A stretch of 64,000 nt of DNA. Origin: Glebionis coronaria. Taxonomy: Eukaryota > Streptophyta > Magnoliopsida > Asterales > Asteraceae. The stretch lies in contig CM046878.1 of the NCBI GenBank assembly GCA_025667525.1, positions 93,449,237 to 93,513,236 of the forward strand, given 5' to 3'. Position numbers and translations under genes: made by a program. Below the pieces are notes generated by a model. It was given only the letters and a program-made list of their open reading frames with translations. It was not told the origin of the DNA and did not search any database. Below, one piece after another: positions 1 through 11,600 of this stretch (positions within the stretch are counted from its first letter, which is position 1; every line of letters starts with the position of its first letter).

Positions 1-1014
1 TAACATTAAGTTGAGATAACTTTGAGTAATAATAAACCATTTCATATAGAAATATTATTACGAGATTGTGATGATCGATAGTGAAAAGTATTTGTAAATC
101 TGTGTAACATTGGTCGCAATATTATATAACATATAAATATAAAAATCTTCTTAATTTACACATTTTCATACATCATAATGACTTTAAAATCTTTCTATTT
201 TGATGTGTACGATTTAATCAAATTAATTAGCAAAATGATCAGTATTTCACTAAATTTATCTAAAGTGCGTACATAAACGATGTATGTCTTCAAAAATGCA
301 AATTTATGAAAAATAAATTAAGAGGTTCAAAATCAAACATAAAAATCTGATATTAAACTTAAATTAGTAAATAATTTAAATAATTGTATCTAAAAAATTA
401 TAATTTATATCAATAATTATTTGTACATGTTGCATATTACTTTGAGTTAATTTTGTTATTTAATGTTAATTGCCCACCAATTAATATAAAGATAAATTTA
501 TGAAATTTCTGTGTTGTAAAGGTTTGTACCAAAACCATGTAACATTGTACTATTTATAATTTGGAGAAAGAGTGAGAGTACAATCTCTTTCATAATGTGT
601 TGTTAAAAAAAATAGTACAAATTAATTTACTGTGTCGTTTTTATCAGTTTTGATGAGTCATTTCCGGTTCGTTTTCTGACCTAATATTTCATGTTCTTAA
701 ATTTAAAACTAAAAATATAAATATTAAATTATCATTTAATATTAATTATTAAAATTAATCAATACATAATATTAAAACTAATTAATACATAATTTAATAT
801 TCAGTTTAAAATTAATTAATACATATTAATTATGTGCTGGCGAGAGAGGAAGATGGTGCAGTAACGTGCACTTGGCGATCCTCCAAGTAAGTTGGATTGG
901 CGAGTCTGATGCATTTCTGTTTTAAGAAAATGAAATATTTGGGTGTGGTATGTAAATTTAGGTGTTTAGGATTACGATTTTTTCCGGTTCATTTGAACAT
1001 GATATGTCATGCTG
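1..1014. other. AT-rich intergenic DNA
   Basis: I see no gene here. Around 728-832 a roughly 33-bp AT-rich unit containing AATTAATACATAAT recurs about three times. No splice-flanked open stretch, LTR terminus or transposon end was recognised in the rest. Confidence 0.6.
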
Positions 1015-2030
1015 AGATTAAATTATTTTTGCATTTGGCTAACTTGTGTTAGACTAAATGGTTTAAATTTAAAGTTTTTGGATCAGTTAAACGAATCATT
1101 ATTTTGGGTTTTCAGTTACCGCACTAAGAATCATATATGAATCCATAAACTGAAAACCAATAGTTTTTGAACCAATCCCACCAAATAAACACACTCGAGA
1201 TACCGCACTGCGTTTGGGAGAGCTGGTTAAGTTTGTGTTATGTAGTAAAACTAAGGTGCTGTTTGGTTTTTTTGCCGGAATGACTATCGGTATGCATTTG
1301 ATATGAGGGTAGAATCGGAATGGATTGAGATTAAGATATCAATTCCAATACTTGTGTTTGGTTCATTTCGGTAATCAATTTTGAAGTTAAATTTCACATA
1401 TCAAATGATACTAGCTAATGCATTATACCCTCTTTAATTCTAATGTTTCGTAATGTTTTTTAGTTTATGTAATATTTTTTTAGTGTAATATGTGTTGTAT
1501 TAAATAAAATGTTTTTTTTTTGGAATAAAATGTTATTTTTATTGAATATAAAATGTTGTTTTTATTGAATATAAAATTTTTTTTGAACTAGGTCGTACTA
1601 AGTCGTCGGGTTGTGACAAATAGGTCGCAGTAGGTCGCCAAATGAAAAAACTAGATCGCGACCTATTAGCGTTGTTGTGCCTGGCCTTAAAAAAAAACAT
1701 AGCAAAATGATAAAAACGGACATATTGACCCCTCTGGTATGAAAGTCTCGATTCCCTATCCTTTTGACTTATATGGAGTATAGAACATATCCATATATCA
1801 TTAAAAAATTTGGTATTCAAATTTATCAAACAAACACCATTATTGGAATGAAACTCATTCCTTCATATCGATAAGCACATACCAAACACACCCTAAATGG
1901 TTCCATCAATTGTATACACATGGAATGGGCTTACAAGTTACATTCATAACACAATGGCCTTAAACAATGAATCAATAAGTTCACAAAGTCTTAACAACCC
2001 AAAAGCTAAAAACTAATAAAGTCAGTTTAG
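1015..2030 (+). repeat. Dispersed repeat R, copy 1, split by a MITE
   Basis: The segments 1015-1251 and about 1897-2030 match, in order, the continuous sequence at about 40390-40800 and 54840-55260. Shared landmarks are CATTATTTTGG, GTGTTATGTAGTAAA and ACATTCATAACACAATGG. The two halves are separated only by the MITE at 1255-1893, so the repeat was in place before that insertion. I do not recognise the family. Confidence 0.75.
1255..1893. mobile_element. Tourist-like (PIF/Harbinger) MITE
   Basis: A 639-bp element has ends GGTGCTGTTTGGT (left) and GGGTGTGTTTGGT (right, reversed), flanked by TAA at 1252-1254 and 1894-1896. The GGG-CTGTTTGGT end and a three-base TAA target duplication are the known Tourist/Harbinger signature. 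Subterminal GGAATG/CATTCC stretches also mirror each other. Repeat R resumes directly outside the element, which independently fixes both borders. There is no transposase; a 96-residue minus-strand open stretch inside shows no recognisable domain. Confidence 0.8.
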
Positions 2031-2169
2031 TATTTATTCACAAGACATCAATTGTACAAGACTCTAGTGTGATGTGTTGTTGTTTAGCGTAAAATGAATG
2101 CAGTTTTTTTTTTATGCTATTGCCATTGAATGCAAACCATTTGGATGAAATGGTTGACTCTCTCATCCG

Positions 2170-2771
2170 TCAACAATCTAACAAAGGATCTCTTGAACGA
2201 CAAAAACCACATATTAAGGCACCACCCCCATTTTCAAAATCAACACTATCACCACTTTCATGATCACTTTCAATTGTCATCGACACCACCAAAGGCTTCG
2301 TTTTTACTCTCTTAATCCCCAGTGACGACTTTGCTTTCTTGCCTTTAGAAATGAAGTCTAGCTCAGTTGGATGGATGCATTTGGTTATAATCTCCATGTG
2401 GGGGAGGTCAGGGGTTCGACTCCTGTCATTCCCCATATGAGGGATTTTCCCAGAATTGGCAGTCGGGTTTGAATCCCATCGTAATGCCTTGAAGCCCCTT
2501 AATGGGAAACTGGATGGCTAGCATGGGGTTGATATTCTCTTCGTGAGATGATTCGAACTCGGGTTGAGAGACTTGGTGCCTCGGTGGCACGCAAGATCCT
2601 CCGCTGCACCAAACTGTCGTTAAAAAAAAAACAACTCCGCCACACTTTTCTTCTTCCTTTTTTGATTCGACTTAATTTCTGAAGGTGCAATAATTTCTCC
2701 TTTGTATGATTTACTCTATCCACGCTTTCATTATAGAGCGTCTCCCACTCCTCTATACTCGCTTGAGCCAT
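2170..2771 (-). pseudogene. Unidentified reading frame split by a SINE
   Basis: On the minus strand a frame starts at ATG 2771 (MAQASIEEWETLYNESVDRV) and runs about 44 residues, ending in a Lys/Arg-rich stretch. It is then interrupted by the SINE at 2350-2631. A second stretch, about 2349-2170, carries on with a Lys-rich segment and an acidic tail ending in CRSRDPLLDC before a TGA stop. The AAGAA-rich DNA on either side of the SINE is similar, as expected of an old target duplication, so the two parts were probably one frame. No known domain is recognised and the function is unknown. Confidence 0.45.
2350..2631 (+). mobile_element. tRNA-derived SINE
   Basis: The polymerase III promoter boxes are visible: A box TAGCTCAGTTGG at 2359-2370 and B box GGTTCGACTCC at 2413-2423, about 42 bp apart as in tRNAs. 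The element ends in GTCGTTAAAAAAAAAA near 2631. A second B-box-like motif, GGGTTTGAATCC, lies near 2465. It is too long and lacks a foldable acceptor stem for a functional tRNA. It sits inside an older minus-strand reading frame. The target duplication is degenerate. Confidence 0.75.
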
Positions 2772-2802
2772 AATTTATGGGAATAAGATTGTTGATGATC
2801 AT

Positions 2803-3210
2803 TTGGAAATAAGTAATCACAGTTTAGGTGGTGATGTGGGGTCAGAAAATGAGGGTGGTGTTACGGTGGTTAAGACAACTACGATAGTCATAAGGTCTAA
2901 TATTTCGGTTGTTGAGACTGTCCAGGAGGATAAAGGTGATGTTTTGATGACCGGAAATGAAGGGGAAGGTAACGAGGGTGAAAAGAATGAGTTTGAAGAA
3001 TTGTTCGTTGATTCGGTTGATGGTGAGTTTTTGGTTTATGATAATGGGAGTGATGTGGAGCCGGTGGTCGAGGGTGGTACTAATGGAGGTGATTTGGTTG
3101 ATGAAATTGAAGGGCGGGATATGATGGATGTTTGTTTTTCGGGGGGACAAAGAGAGGAAGGAGTGGAAGTTGTTGATGAGCTTGGACTAACCGTGCTCAA
3201 AACTTGTTGA
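2803..3210 (+). pseudogene. Acidic low-complexity frame, truncated by duplication
   Basis: The open frame has about 135 codons but no upstream in-frame ATG, so it begins in a missing exon or is a relic. The product would be rich in Gly, Glu, Asp and Val (for example GNEGEGNEGEKNEFEELF) with no recognised domain, signal peptide or membrane segment. It ends at a TGA created by the second copy of a 34-bp tandem duplication. With a single copy the frame would run about ten residues further, to a TAA near 3272. It may be a transposon protein remnant, but I cannot assign it. Confidence 0.35.
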
Positions 3211-3238
3211 TGAGCTTGGACTAACCGTGCTCAAAACT
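3171..3238 (+). repeat. 34-bp tandem duplication
   Basis: The 34-bp unit beginning TGTTGATGAGCTTGG at 3171 is repeated exactly from 3205. Because 34 is not a multiple of three it shifts the reading frame and introduces a stop. Confidence 0.9.
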
Positions 3239-4299
3239 TGCTTGAGAGCTTTTTATAAGTGTAAAGGTGGTTAATTACATGATGCCAGAATATCAGGATC
3301 CAAAGTATATTGAAGGTCTTGGAGAGCTGGAGAAATTATCGCACCTTAACATGTAGTATCCAAAACTTGCTTTTGGTTTTGAACCTCTTTGATCTTGGAT
3401 ATTAATATTAAAACTGTAACATCGTTTGTAGAAAATCCACTGGATGCTGAATGGGGCTTGGGATGAGACACTATGGGGTGTTCATCAACAGTTTTGCCAT
3501 TAGATGAGTGGGTTTCTCACAATTGTGCAACATTCCATATATTATAATTAGGTATCCTCGATGATTTTCTCCTTTAAAATGCTTTCCTTAGATACTCTTA
3601 ATCTCCTGTCCTGCCGCAGCTACAACGAAAAGAGATAAAAAAAAAAAGATCACGTATTTTAGATGTTTACAACAAAATAAACCAACACGAAATGACGAGC
3701 TTGGAAATAGAGTGGACTATAAATTCAAAAGTGTGATAAATAACAATTTCCTTAGAGAAATTCAAGGTGAGAGGATTAAAACAGTAGAACTGCCATCGTC
3801 AATCATTAAAACGAAGTGCTTGCTTTTTAAAATATCAACTTAAATAAACACTCCATAGTTGAAGCATGATTAGTAATTATGCGTATTAGTTCTCTTTTAA
3901 AATTTCGTAAGCAAAATGATACTTCCGTGCCGTCTAATGTTAAGTTTTTATTTATGATCATTCGCCTCTACCTAAAAGCGAGAGTCAACCGGGGCATATT
4001 TGGTAAAATAATTTACATAAACTTGTATTATTAATTTATATTAGCTAAAGAGAATATTAGTCATGCTAAAAAAAATTCCATTTGTAATTTTTTCCAAACA
4101 GGGGTGGACTACGGATGACCTGAGCATTCATTTTAGCTATGACAGTGGCAGCTTAACATGAATCATGAATCAAAGTGATGTTGGTTAATTGCTAAGTTTC
4201 CAAACAGGTATCATAATAAATTTATAACACGTAGCTAATAAGAAAACATGTCAAGTGGATTGAACAATTCATACTCAATGACATCCTAAACTTCTTCTA

Positions 4300-4560
4300 T
4301 TAAAGAGATCAGATCCATACATAAATGCATTTTCTGTGAACATTATTCTTTAACAATAATTATATATACTAACCTCTGCACTATTTTTATGTGTCAAGAG
4401 CAGGCTCGTTTATGATCTTAACTAATGAGATCAAATCGGTACATAAATACATTTTCTGTAAATTTTTCCAATAAACAGATCAGATCCATACTAACCTATA
4501 CAAAAAAAATTTGGGTTCAAAAGCAGGCTCAAATGAGATCTTAATTATTACATACATCTC
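4300..4560. repeat. Divergent tandem duplication (about 130 bp)
   Basis: Two consecutive segments share the order GATCAGATCCATAC or its variant, CATTTTCTGT, ACTAACCT, AGCAGGCTC and GATCTTAA. This indicates an old tandem duplication of about 130 bp with internal insertions and deletions. Confidence 0.6.
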
Positions 4561-4744
4561 AAAATAAAACACTAAATGCAATGAACAATGGTAATGCAGA
4601 ATTAATGAATGCAGAATCCAAAACAACATACTACATAAAAAAGGTAGATAAAAATTTACCTTGTGTACGTAACTCGAAATGCAATGAACAATGAGAATGT
4701 TAGGACCCCATCCTGATTGCCTGCCAAATCGATAGATCGATCCA

Positions 4745-4865
4745 AAATGTCAGAAATGAATATATAACACAGATTTTGCATCAAAAGCTGACACCACATG
4801 TAGATCTATATCAAAAATAAATATATAAGACAGATTATGCATCAAAAGGAACACAAAACTTGGAA
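4745..4865. repeat. Divergent tandem duplication (about 68 bp)
   Basis: The order AATATATAA, then ACAGATT, then TGCATCAAAAG appears twice about 68 bp apart (near 4757 and 4825), indicating a small tandem duplication. Confidence 0.6.
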
Positions 4866-6225
4866 TCATTGGATTCCAGATCTATATCTAAAAACAATCA
4901 CTTACTTTGGATTAGAGAGTAGTGGTGCAATCCCTGGATTGGTGTACAAAATACGAGTCATTGCATATTTGCAGCCACCCCGCCTCATATAAGAATGAAA
5001 CAAATAGATATTGGTATAAATAACTATTTGTGTTACCCTAGTTTCAATTTACGTTAACCTCCCCTTGAAAACATGCATATTTCCATACACACCAATAACT
5101 TTCACATACGAAACTTTTGATGCTATGAGAATACAAAAATAATTTGTTAACAATATTTTTATATAATAAAATAATTAGATTATTTGAGAAATTTTAATGT
5201 AAAATAAAAGTTGTATAAAAAACAATTAGACCAATAAAACAGTTTGATTTTGACATATAAGCAAAATCAAGAGATGTGATTGGTCGAAAAAAGTCAAAAT
5301 TCAAATCAGTTTAGTAAAAATTAAAATTTTTGAATGAGGATTTGATGAAAACACATATAAATATATGTGTCAAATTTATGGAAATAAAAACTTAAAAAAG
5401 AAGGAAGGTATTAATAAAACTTTATTTGTTGAATTTTAAATAAATTATATGGGTTTAAATGTAAACTTATAATCTTTCATATTTTTTAGTAACTTTATTA
5501 AATAAGCAAAATACCCCGTTAAACTTTATATCCACTAGACTTTATATTTTAAAAATACAACATATATGTTGTATTAAAAACTAAAAAAATCACATAATTA
5601 TAAATATTCAAATATAAATATAAATTGTTGTTTATTTCTATTTTGACACTTAACAAAGTTAATCAATGCAATATACGTAAATTATTATTAATATAAATAT
5701 AAATATCATAATGAATGCAACATCTCATACATGGGTGTGAGATGAAAATAAATAGACGGGATTCAACATATTAAAACAACATATATTTTTCAATATTGTT
5801 ATATGTTACTAAACACATAATGTCTAGAAAAGGATAGCTAACAATCAGATAAACAAAGTCAAATCCTTTTTATGCAACAAATATTTATATAAAATATCAA
5901 TTAATATTATCACATAATAAAAAGTCATGTAAAATTTGTGAGTAAATGAGCATTGTAACTCTTTAAATATTAAAGTTTTAAAATTATTTTATAGAATAAT
6001 ATTAAGGATTACAAAATCAAGAATTTATTTATCGTGTACGTGTAAGGTTGATGTAAATGGTTTGTTTATTAATAATTAATATATAACAATCTAGAATAAA
6101 AATATCGAAAGTAAAAAGAGTACGAAATTCAAAAAATAGAAATTAAGTTGAGTTTATATTAATTTACACGATGCACAGTTAAAACAACAATATAATCAAA
6201 CATATAAACCTTATATATTCTTAAA

Positions 6226-6257
6226 AAATATATATAATATATATATATATATATATA
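6226..6257. repeat. (TA)n microsatellite
   Basis: A nearly pure run of alternating T and A. An open stretch reading through it on the minus strand is a by-product of the repeat. Confidence 0.9.
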
Positions 6258-6549
6258 ACCGCAATAACAAAATTGTTACTTAATTTATCCATTATGCTCA
6301 AGTCTCGTGTGTGCATGGATATTAAAACTAGTATTTGTATACATGTGCTAATTAAAAATATTTTTAGATTTTTATATATCACTATATTATTTATAGAGTA
6401 AATTATGTATATAAAGGATCCTTGTGATATGATAAAAGTCATATAGACATAATATATATTACATAATTTGTAAAAACATTTTTGTGGGTAGCTTAATATA
6501 ATATTAAGGCGTATTAACAAATGTGTAATACTTTTTGTCCATTCTGTCA

Positions 6550-6700
6550 TTCTATTTTTTTTAACGACGAGTTAATAGTTAGTAATTCGAGCTTACAGTG
6601 ACATCCAATTGGGCAATATGCAAGGCTCAAACATTCTTTTTAGAGGATAAACCTCACTTTTGCTTCTATTTAATTCGGGCCCTAAAAGTAATATCTACAA
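6550..6700 (-). mobile_element. SINE remnant, 3' part
   Basis: Read on the minus strand the segment ends in CGTCGTTAAAAAAAA, the same tail as the SINE at 2350-2631. A and B boxes are not visible, so only the 3' part remains or the copy is strongly diverged. Confidence 0.4.
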
Positions 6701-6870
6701 TTTCTTTTTCATAAATAACATAAATATGTGAGTTTGGAGGGTCATTTAAGATCATTTACCTAACTAATATAGATATTACTTTTCATCAAGGGAGATCCTA
6801 AAACAAACTTTATACTCAAGTTTTAATCTTAATTTATTAAATGATCTTAAAATAGATAAAACAAGAATGT

Positions 6871-6944
6871 ATACCCGCGCTTCGCTGCGGGGTGTTCATC
6901 GTAAATGTACACCCACACTTCGCTGCGGGGTGTTCATCGTATTA
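6871..6944. repeat. GC-rich hairpin unit duplicated at 38 bp
   Basis: TTCGCTGCGGGGTGTTCATC occurs at 6881 and again at 6919. The first copy is preceded by ACCCGCGC, so it can fold as a CCCGC/GCGGG hairpin; in the second copy the left arm is mutated to ACCCACAC. Such hairpins occur near plant Helitron 3' ends, but no CTRR terminus follows here. Confidence 0.6.
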
Positions 6945-7838
6945 AGTCAATAAAATTTGTTATCTAAAACATGTCAAACCTGACTAAGTTATTTTTACTT
7001 TAATCCCTGAGTTAAATTCAAATTTACATTGGTTGGCCTAATCTAGTTTGTATTTAGTAGATTCAAACATCATGTATAACGACTATTTCATTTAGTTTGT
7101 ATATAGTAACTTTTACAGCTTACATTCATAAACTGTACCCAGCAACACATGTGCCATTATCATAGATAGCGTGAGAGTTTCACGTCTTGTGTTATTCCAG
7201 AAGAATCATACCTGGTCTATAAACAAAAGTAAGCCGAACTATGCCACTTTTGATTTTTATGATTTTAATCGTCTAGGTTTACGGCTTTCAACAACTTTGG
7301 CCATGATTCCGGATTTCCTCCAAGAAGATCAAACTACATTAACTTCCTTTACTTTGTGTAAATAGTCCTCTAGAGGGTTAATACTGTGAAACCAAACACA
7401 TTCAATCACTAATCATTAAACGGAAATTTCACATATAAACAAAATCACATGAAATAAAATGAAAATGTATCATGTTATAAACACATTACTCATGCAGAAA
7501 ATAACGCTACCAGTTGCAATTATGTCTAACCCCCAATAGCTGCACAATTCTGTAACGGACAGCTCAAACGACTTGCACTTTTCCATACAAACTTCTGAGC
7601 ATGGGCCTTGTATTATCTATAATTCGTGTTGTCTACAGCAAGTATAGAAGTGTACTCTATTACCTTATATTATCTCCTATAAAACCAAAGTATTACAAAG
7701 ACAGATGTTGACGTGATGTACATACAACTAATCAATAAGAGTGGTCTATTTCCTATTGTATAGAATTCTGAACACAGGGCCTTATACACTAACCCCGTTT
7801 CCTTCATAGTTATTTTTTATGATTTTCCTTGTCTAAAC
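6945..7838. other. No gene recognised; flank of the minus-strand gene
   Basis: This lies downstream of the minus-strand gene ending at 7839. A 64-codon open stretch at 7171-7365 (+) has no recognised motif. Part of the segment may be the gene's 3' untranslated region, but no clear polyadenylation signal was assigned. Confidence 0.4.
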
Positions 7839-10449
7839 CTAAAGAGAATACATAGGTGGAACTGGAACAACACATTCATAGCAAAATGGGTAGAAGTTTC
7901 CACATCCACTCGCATCTAAATCATTGTTTACTCATAAAATTTTACTAAAATATGTAAAGTTATTAATAGCTTACCGCCATTGATTAAAGTTGTAGACACT
8001 ATAGGCGTAATTGGCAAAATTTGAAGAGTGTTAGTCCTTGTACGTGTTATACGCGGTCTGATCTAAATAAAACGCTTATTCTTATAAGGTATTCAGGACC
8101 AACATGAGTGAATATTGAAGAAGAACCACAACTAAACACACAGTAGAAGTATCCTACAAAAGTAAATAACTTGCCTGAAGCATGACGGAATTATGAATAT
8201 CAGGATATTTCACAGCCATATCAACTTGTTTAGATTAGAAACCCCAAACGCTAAACGTCTCGTCTTTTATTCCGCGTATGAAGGCTATCAGGCCCAACGG
8301 GTAATACAATACCTATCACATTATAATAACCACATCAATATGAAAATATCAGGAAAGTAATGAAAATTAATACTCATATTTCAACCTTATACATGACGCC
8401 CATCAGGTGCATGAACATCGCAAAGTGACGCCCGCTACCTTACGAATTTAAATACTTACACTGATCACCAAAACTGCAGCTCATAATCAGCCAATACTTA
8501 GAGACCCTATCATTCTTAACCATTTAAGAGTGAGAATATCCATCATAGGCCATCCGAAGCTTTGTTTGGGCTATTTACGGGCCAAATTTCTGGTCCGTAG
8601 GAGCATACAAACAGAAGGTATACAAAAGATATGTGGCTATGGTGGAATAACTAATTTGTCGGGATATTTTTTTCATCACATAAATAATCAGTAACAGAAG
8701 TTTCAGTTCCACCTTCTTAGACACAATAAAGACCATATGATGTCGATGCCCGCAAATCACATAAAAATAAAAGCGCCTCATCTCAACTACTAAAGATTAA
8801 ATCAAAAAGCTCTTACACCTACCGATTCAGCCAAATTTCAAAGCCAAGGCCATTCTCACCAATTAAAACCCAAAACTCAGCATATAAAAAATAGGCCTAG
8901 AATTAGTAGGAGTAAATGACGGAAAATGATATAATCACTGAGGACTTATAAAGATGAAAACATATCACTTGTGAGGAAATCAAGAGCGGTACAACGAAAA
9001 TCATAACGCCTACCGAAGATCATCTCCAGCAATGTATACACTTTTTAGACACTAAAATATCATGGCCAGAAGCAACATAAGAAACATAGGATACAATAAT
9101 TTTCTAACCACACTCCCCCATCCACGGTCATCCCATAATCCAACCTTGACTCCCCTACATACTGAAATTCACCCTACCATATTCTCGCAACTCACACACC
9201 CCTCCCACTCACCCCCGTATGCGCCTAACTAATCCATTCAACAAATATAATAGTCATGTATCTCATTCACTATAATTTCATTATTGTACATACGGATGTA
9301 TTGGTTCATTTACTATATAGATCGAGTCTCTAGAGTTTCAAAGAGATATTGCAGGATCAAATACGTGTTACTTTGATCTTGTTATCAGACTACATCAGAA
9401 GAGTTTATACCCTCATAACCACATCTTAACATACATGGATTATTAATGACACCAACTTAAAAGACATTTCTTTCAACTTATATTGCGGCTTATGAGGTTA
9501 CTTGATACGCCTCTATTCTCAGATTATGAAAGTAGCCATTTCCCAATTCAACAATTCACACGAAAGGGGAAAAATTTTGTGGGAAAAAATAGACATTTTA
9601 AAGAAGCTGCTCACCTGCAGAGGCTGGGGAGAACTGATGAGTCCACAGTTTCGGCCACCGTTACATGAGCTGTCAAACAACAGCGAGTAAGACGGCTTCT
9701 TTCAGATTTCCTAAAAGAATTATGGACGCTTTTGCCTATCTATAGATGAAGGAAAACTCATCCCACCTAGGCTAGATATAGCAACAACGGATAAACATTA
9801 TTCATACACGACATCAGGTGTCAAACAACGATATGCTTAAGTAATATCATACTACAGGAGTAAAAAAGGAACCGGTCGTAAGAAAGACTAAGTTCTGTAT
9901 GCAATTGTGTAGTTGTAAATTGCATACAACTACCTCCTGAATTACCAGGCGCCATTTCAAGTTCTAAGAGTGAGCCGTGCTTCATGAAAATGATAAGCTT
10001 AAACAAACACTTGCTGAGATTTTAAGTCGTAGTCCTCAAGCACGCAAACTAACATTTTCACATAAATGACCCAATTTCGCGACAAAAACAAATATTACAA
10101 ATCTTATACCTCTCGATGATATTGTGTCTCGTGAAATGATCTCCAAAGCTGCAATCACACTGCAAGAAAAAAATCATGAACACCCTTAAAAAATCCACTA
10201 AGGGAAAGGGTTTATTTTCTTTATATACATATAGAACACCATTTACGTGGAATCAGTTTTATGCAACAGAAATTCATATAGACAAATAAATAGTTATGAC
10301 CAAAACTATCATCGAATTAGACCAGAGACACAATTACATTCTAAATCAAGAATTAAAACAATATAAACTAGAGAAAGAGTAAGACCTTGAAAAAGATCAT
10401 CGGATGAATAAAGATTGTTGTCGTCCGCCGAAATATCATCATCATCCAT
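7839..10449 (-). CDS. Probable multi-exon gene, product unidentified
   Basis: Several short minus-strand open segments are bounded by good splice sites and join in phase. Exon 1, 10449-10386, begins MDDDDISADDNNLYSS and ends CAAG/GT. The next, 10148-10110, reads ALEIISRDTISSR. Tentative exons follow at 10048-10011 and 9979-9946, which are too close together for both to be right as drawn. Then come 9669-9615 (AHVTVAETVDSSVLPSLC) and 8875-8823 (FWVLIGENGLGFEIWLNR). A segment ending at 8175 (KYPDIHNSVMLQ) has a GC donor, CAG/GCAAGT. The penultimate exon is 8062-7975 (29 codons) and the last is 7915-7839, ending VPVPPMYSL and TAG. The last two join exactly in phase. The promoter at 10.7-10.8 kb suggests S-phase expression. 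One frame near 8240 carries a stop, so my exon model is incomplete or the gene is decaying. I recognise no domain. Confidence 0.5.
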
Positions 10450-10659
10450 CTTTGTTCTGCTACCTGGCAAAACCCGCCACATAGTATAATACGAAATGAA
10501 CAACTAAATTACATAATAAAAACATAAAAATATTAAAACTTTATGATAAAAAAAGATCAAAACTACATAGAGATCCTCATAACATAATCAATAAAAAGAT
10601 CAAAACTACTTTAAATCTCGTGTGATTTATATTCGATTTGGCTAGATCCGTTATTTACT

Positions 10660-10800
10660 TTGTTTTTGGTAAATATTTTTAGATAGAGAGAGTCAGAGAG
10701 AGAAGGGATGGGGTGTTTTGTACTATGTATAAGAAAAACACGTTAGTAGCCTCACACACGTAAGACAGACACGTGGCTGAAAAATTTTCCCGCCAAAATC
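10660..10800 (-). promoter_or_regulatory. Putative promoter with E2F site and G-box
   Basis: Read on the minus strand, toward the gene starting at 10449: a canonical E2F site TTTTGGCGGGAAAA (10798-10785), a G-box CACGTG (10775-10770), further ACGTGT motifs, then a TATA-like CTTATACATA near 10730. A CT-rich stretch typical of plant 5' leaders lies at about 10710-10680. The order and spacing fit a plant promoter. E2F sites are established regulators of DNA replication and repair genes; their use here is inferred. Confidence 0.55.
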
Positions 10801-11281
10801 CTCAATATGATTAAAATATTTCCCACTCTTCGTAAAACAGTTATAAGTGTTAATGTTTCAACCTCTCTATATAAGATTTGTTTGAATCTTATACTCACTT
10901 TTGAGTTGATCGATACTTTGTTCCAAACAAGCTTTAGTTTTTCTAGTTAACTTATGTCACGTGTCTGTCATGTCATGTGAGTGTAATATTGTCATATTTA
11001 TTTGACAAGACCTTTAATTTGGAGAGAATTTCTTAAATGGACTTTTTTTAAGAGCAGAATACGAAATTAGTCCATGCACAAACATTTTACCAAAATAGAC
11101 TTTTTAGTATCAACCGTTAGATGTATTGATCTTACGAGTATAAATTAAGGTGCGTGAAAAATTCTTGTGCGCCATATTATATGCGCCGGATGCATAGTCA
11201 AAATAAGTTATGCACCGGATGCACCATCGCCGTGCGCCAGATGCATAGTCAAAATGAGTTATGCATGGTGCATTCATGTTA
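10801..11281. other. No feature recognised
   Basis: Upstream of the putative promoter I see only AT-rich sequence leading into the minisatellite. Its first degenerate GTGCGCC/TGCATA units begin near 11150. Confidence 0.5.
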
Positions 11282-11600
11282 GTGCGCATGGTGCATAAGC
11301 TTGTGCGCCATGATGCATAAGCTTGTGCTCCTTGATGCATAAGGTTTTGTGCGCCAAGATGCATAAGATTTTGTGCGCCTGGTGCATAAGCTTGTGCGCC
11401 ATGATGCATAAGTTTATGCGCCTTGATGCATAAGCTTTTGTGCGCCAAGATGTATAATATTTTGTGTGCATGGTGCATAAGCTTGTGCATCATGATGCAT
11501 AAAGTTTTGTGCGCCAAAATGCATAAAGATTTGTGTGCCAAGATGTATAAACTTGTGCACTATGATGCATACTCTTGTGCGCCATGATGCATATTATGCA
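11282..11600. repeat. Minisatellite with 91-bp higher-order period
   Basis: About fourteen units of 21-24 bp follow the pattern GTGCGCC-variable-TGCATAAG-TTT. Four unit variants recur in the same order, giving a 91-bp higher-order unit starting at 11282, 11373 and 11464; a less regular tail runs to 11600. Diverged units continue near 11825-11910. The minus strand is open in two frames through the array (Ala-His-Lys-rich), but this follows from the repeat and is not evidence of a gene. Confidence 0.85.

Larger units (their letters stand above)
3245..6220. other. AT-rich DNA without recognised genes
   Basis: No supported coding region. Short divergent tandem duplications occur near 4300-4560 and 4745-4865 (listed separately). 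The rest is AT-rich with no terminal repeat that I could recognise. Confidence 0.55.

Noticed and set aside
2350..2440. Functional tRNA gene
   Set aside because: A and B boxes are present, but the acceptor and anticodon stems do not pair and the unit continues into a SINE body with a poly(A) tail.
9483..9690. Plus-strand frames of 61-62 codons
   Set aside because: They overlap a better minus-strand exon (9669-9615) with clear splice borders and have no recognised motif.
11110..11541. 143-codon minus-strand frame rich in Ala, His, Lys and Met
   Set aside because: It reads through the minisatellite, two frames are open at once, and the 91-bp period is not a multiple of three. The openness follows from repeat composition.
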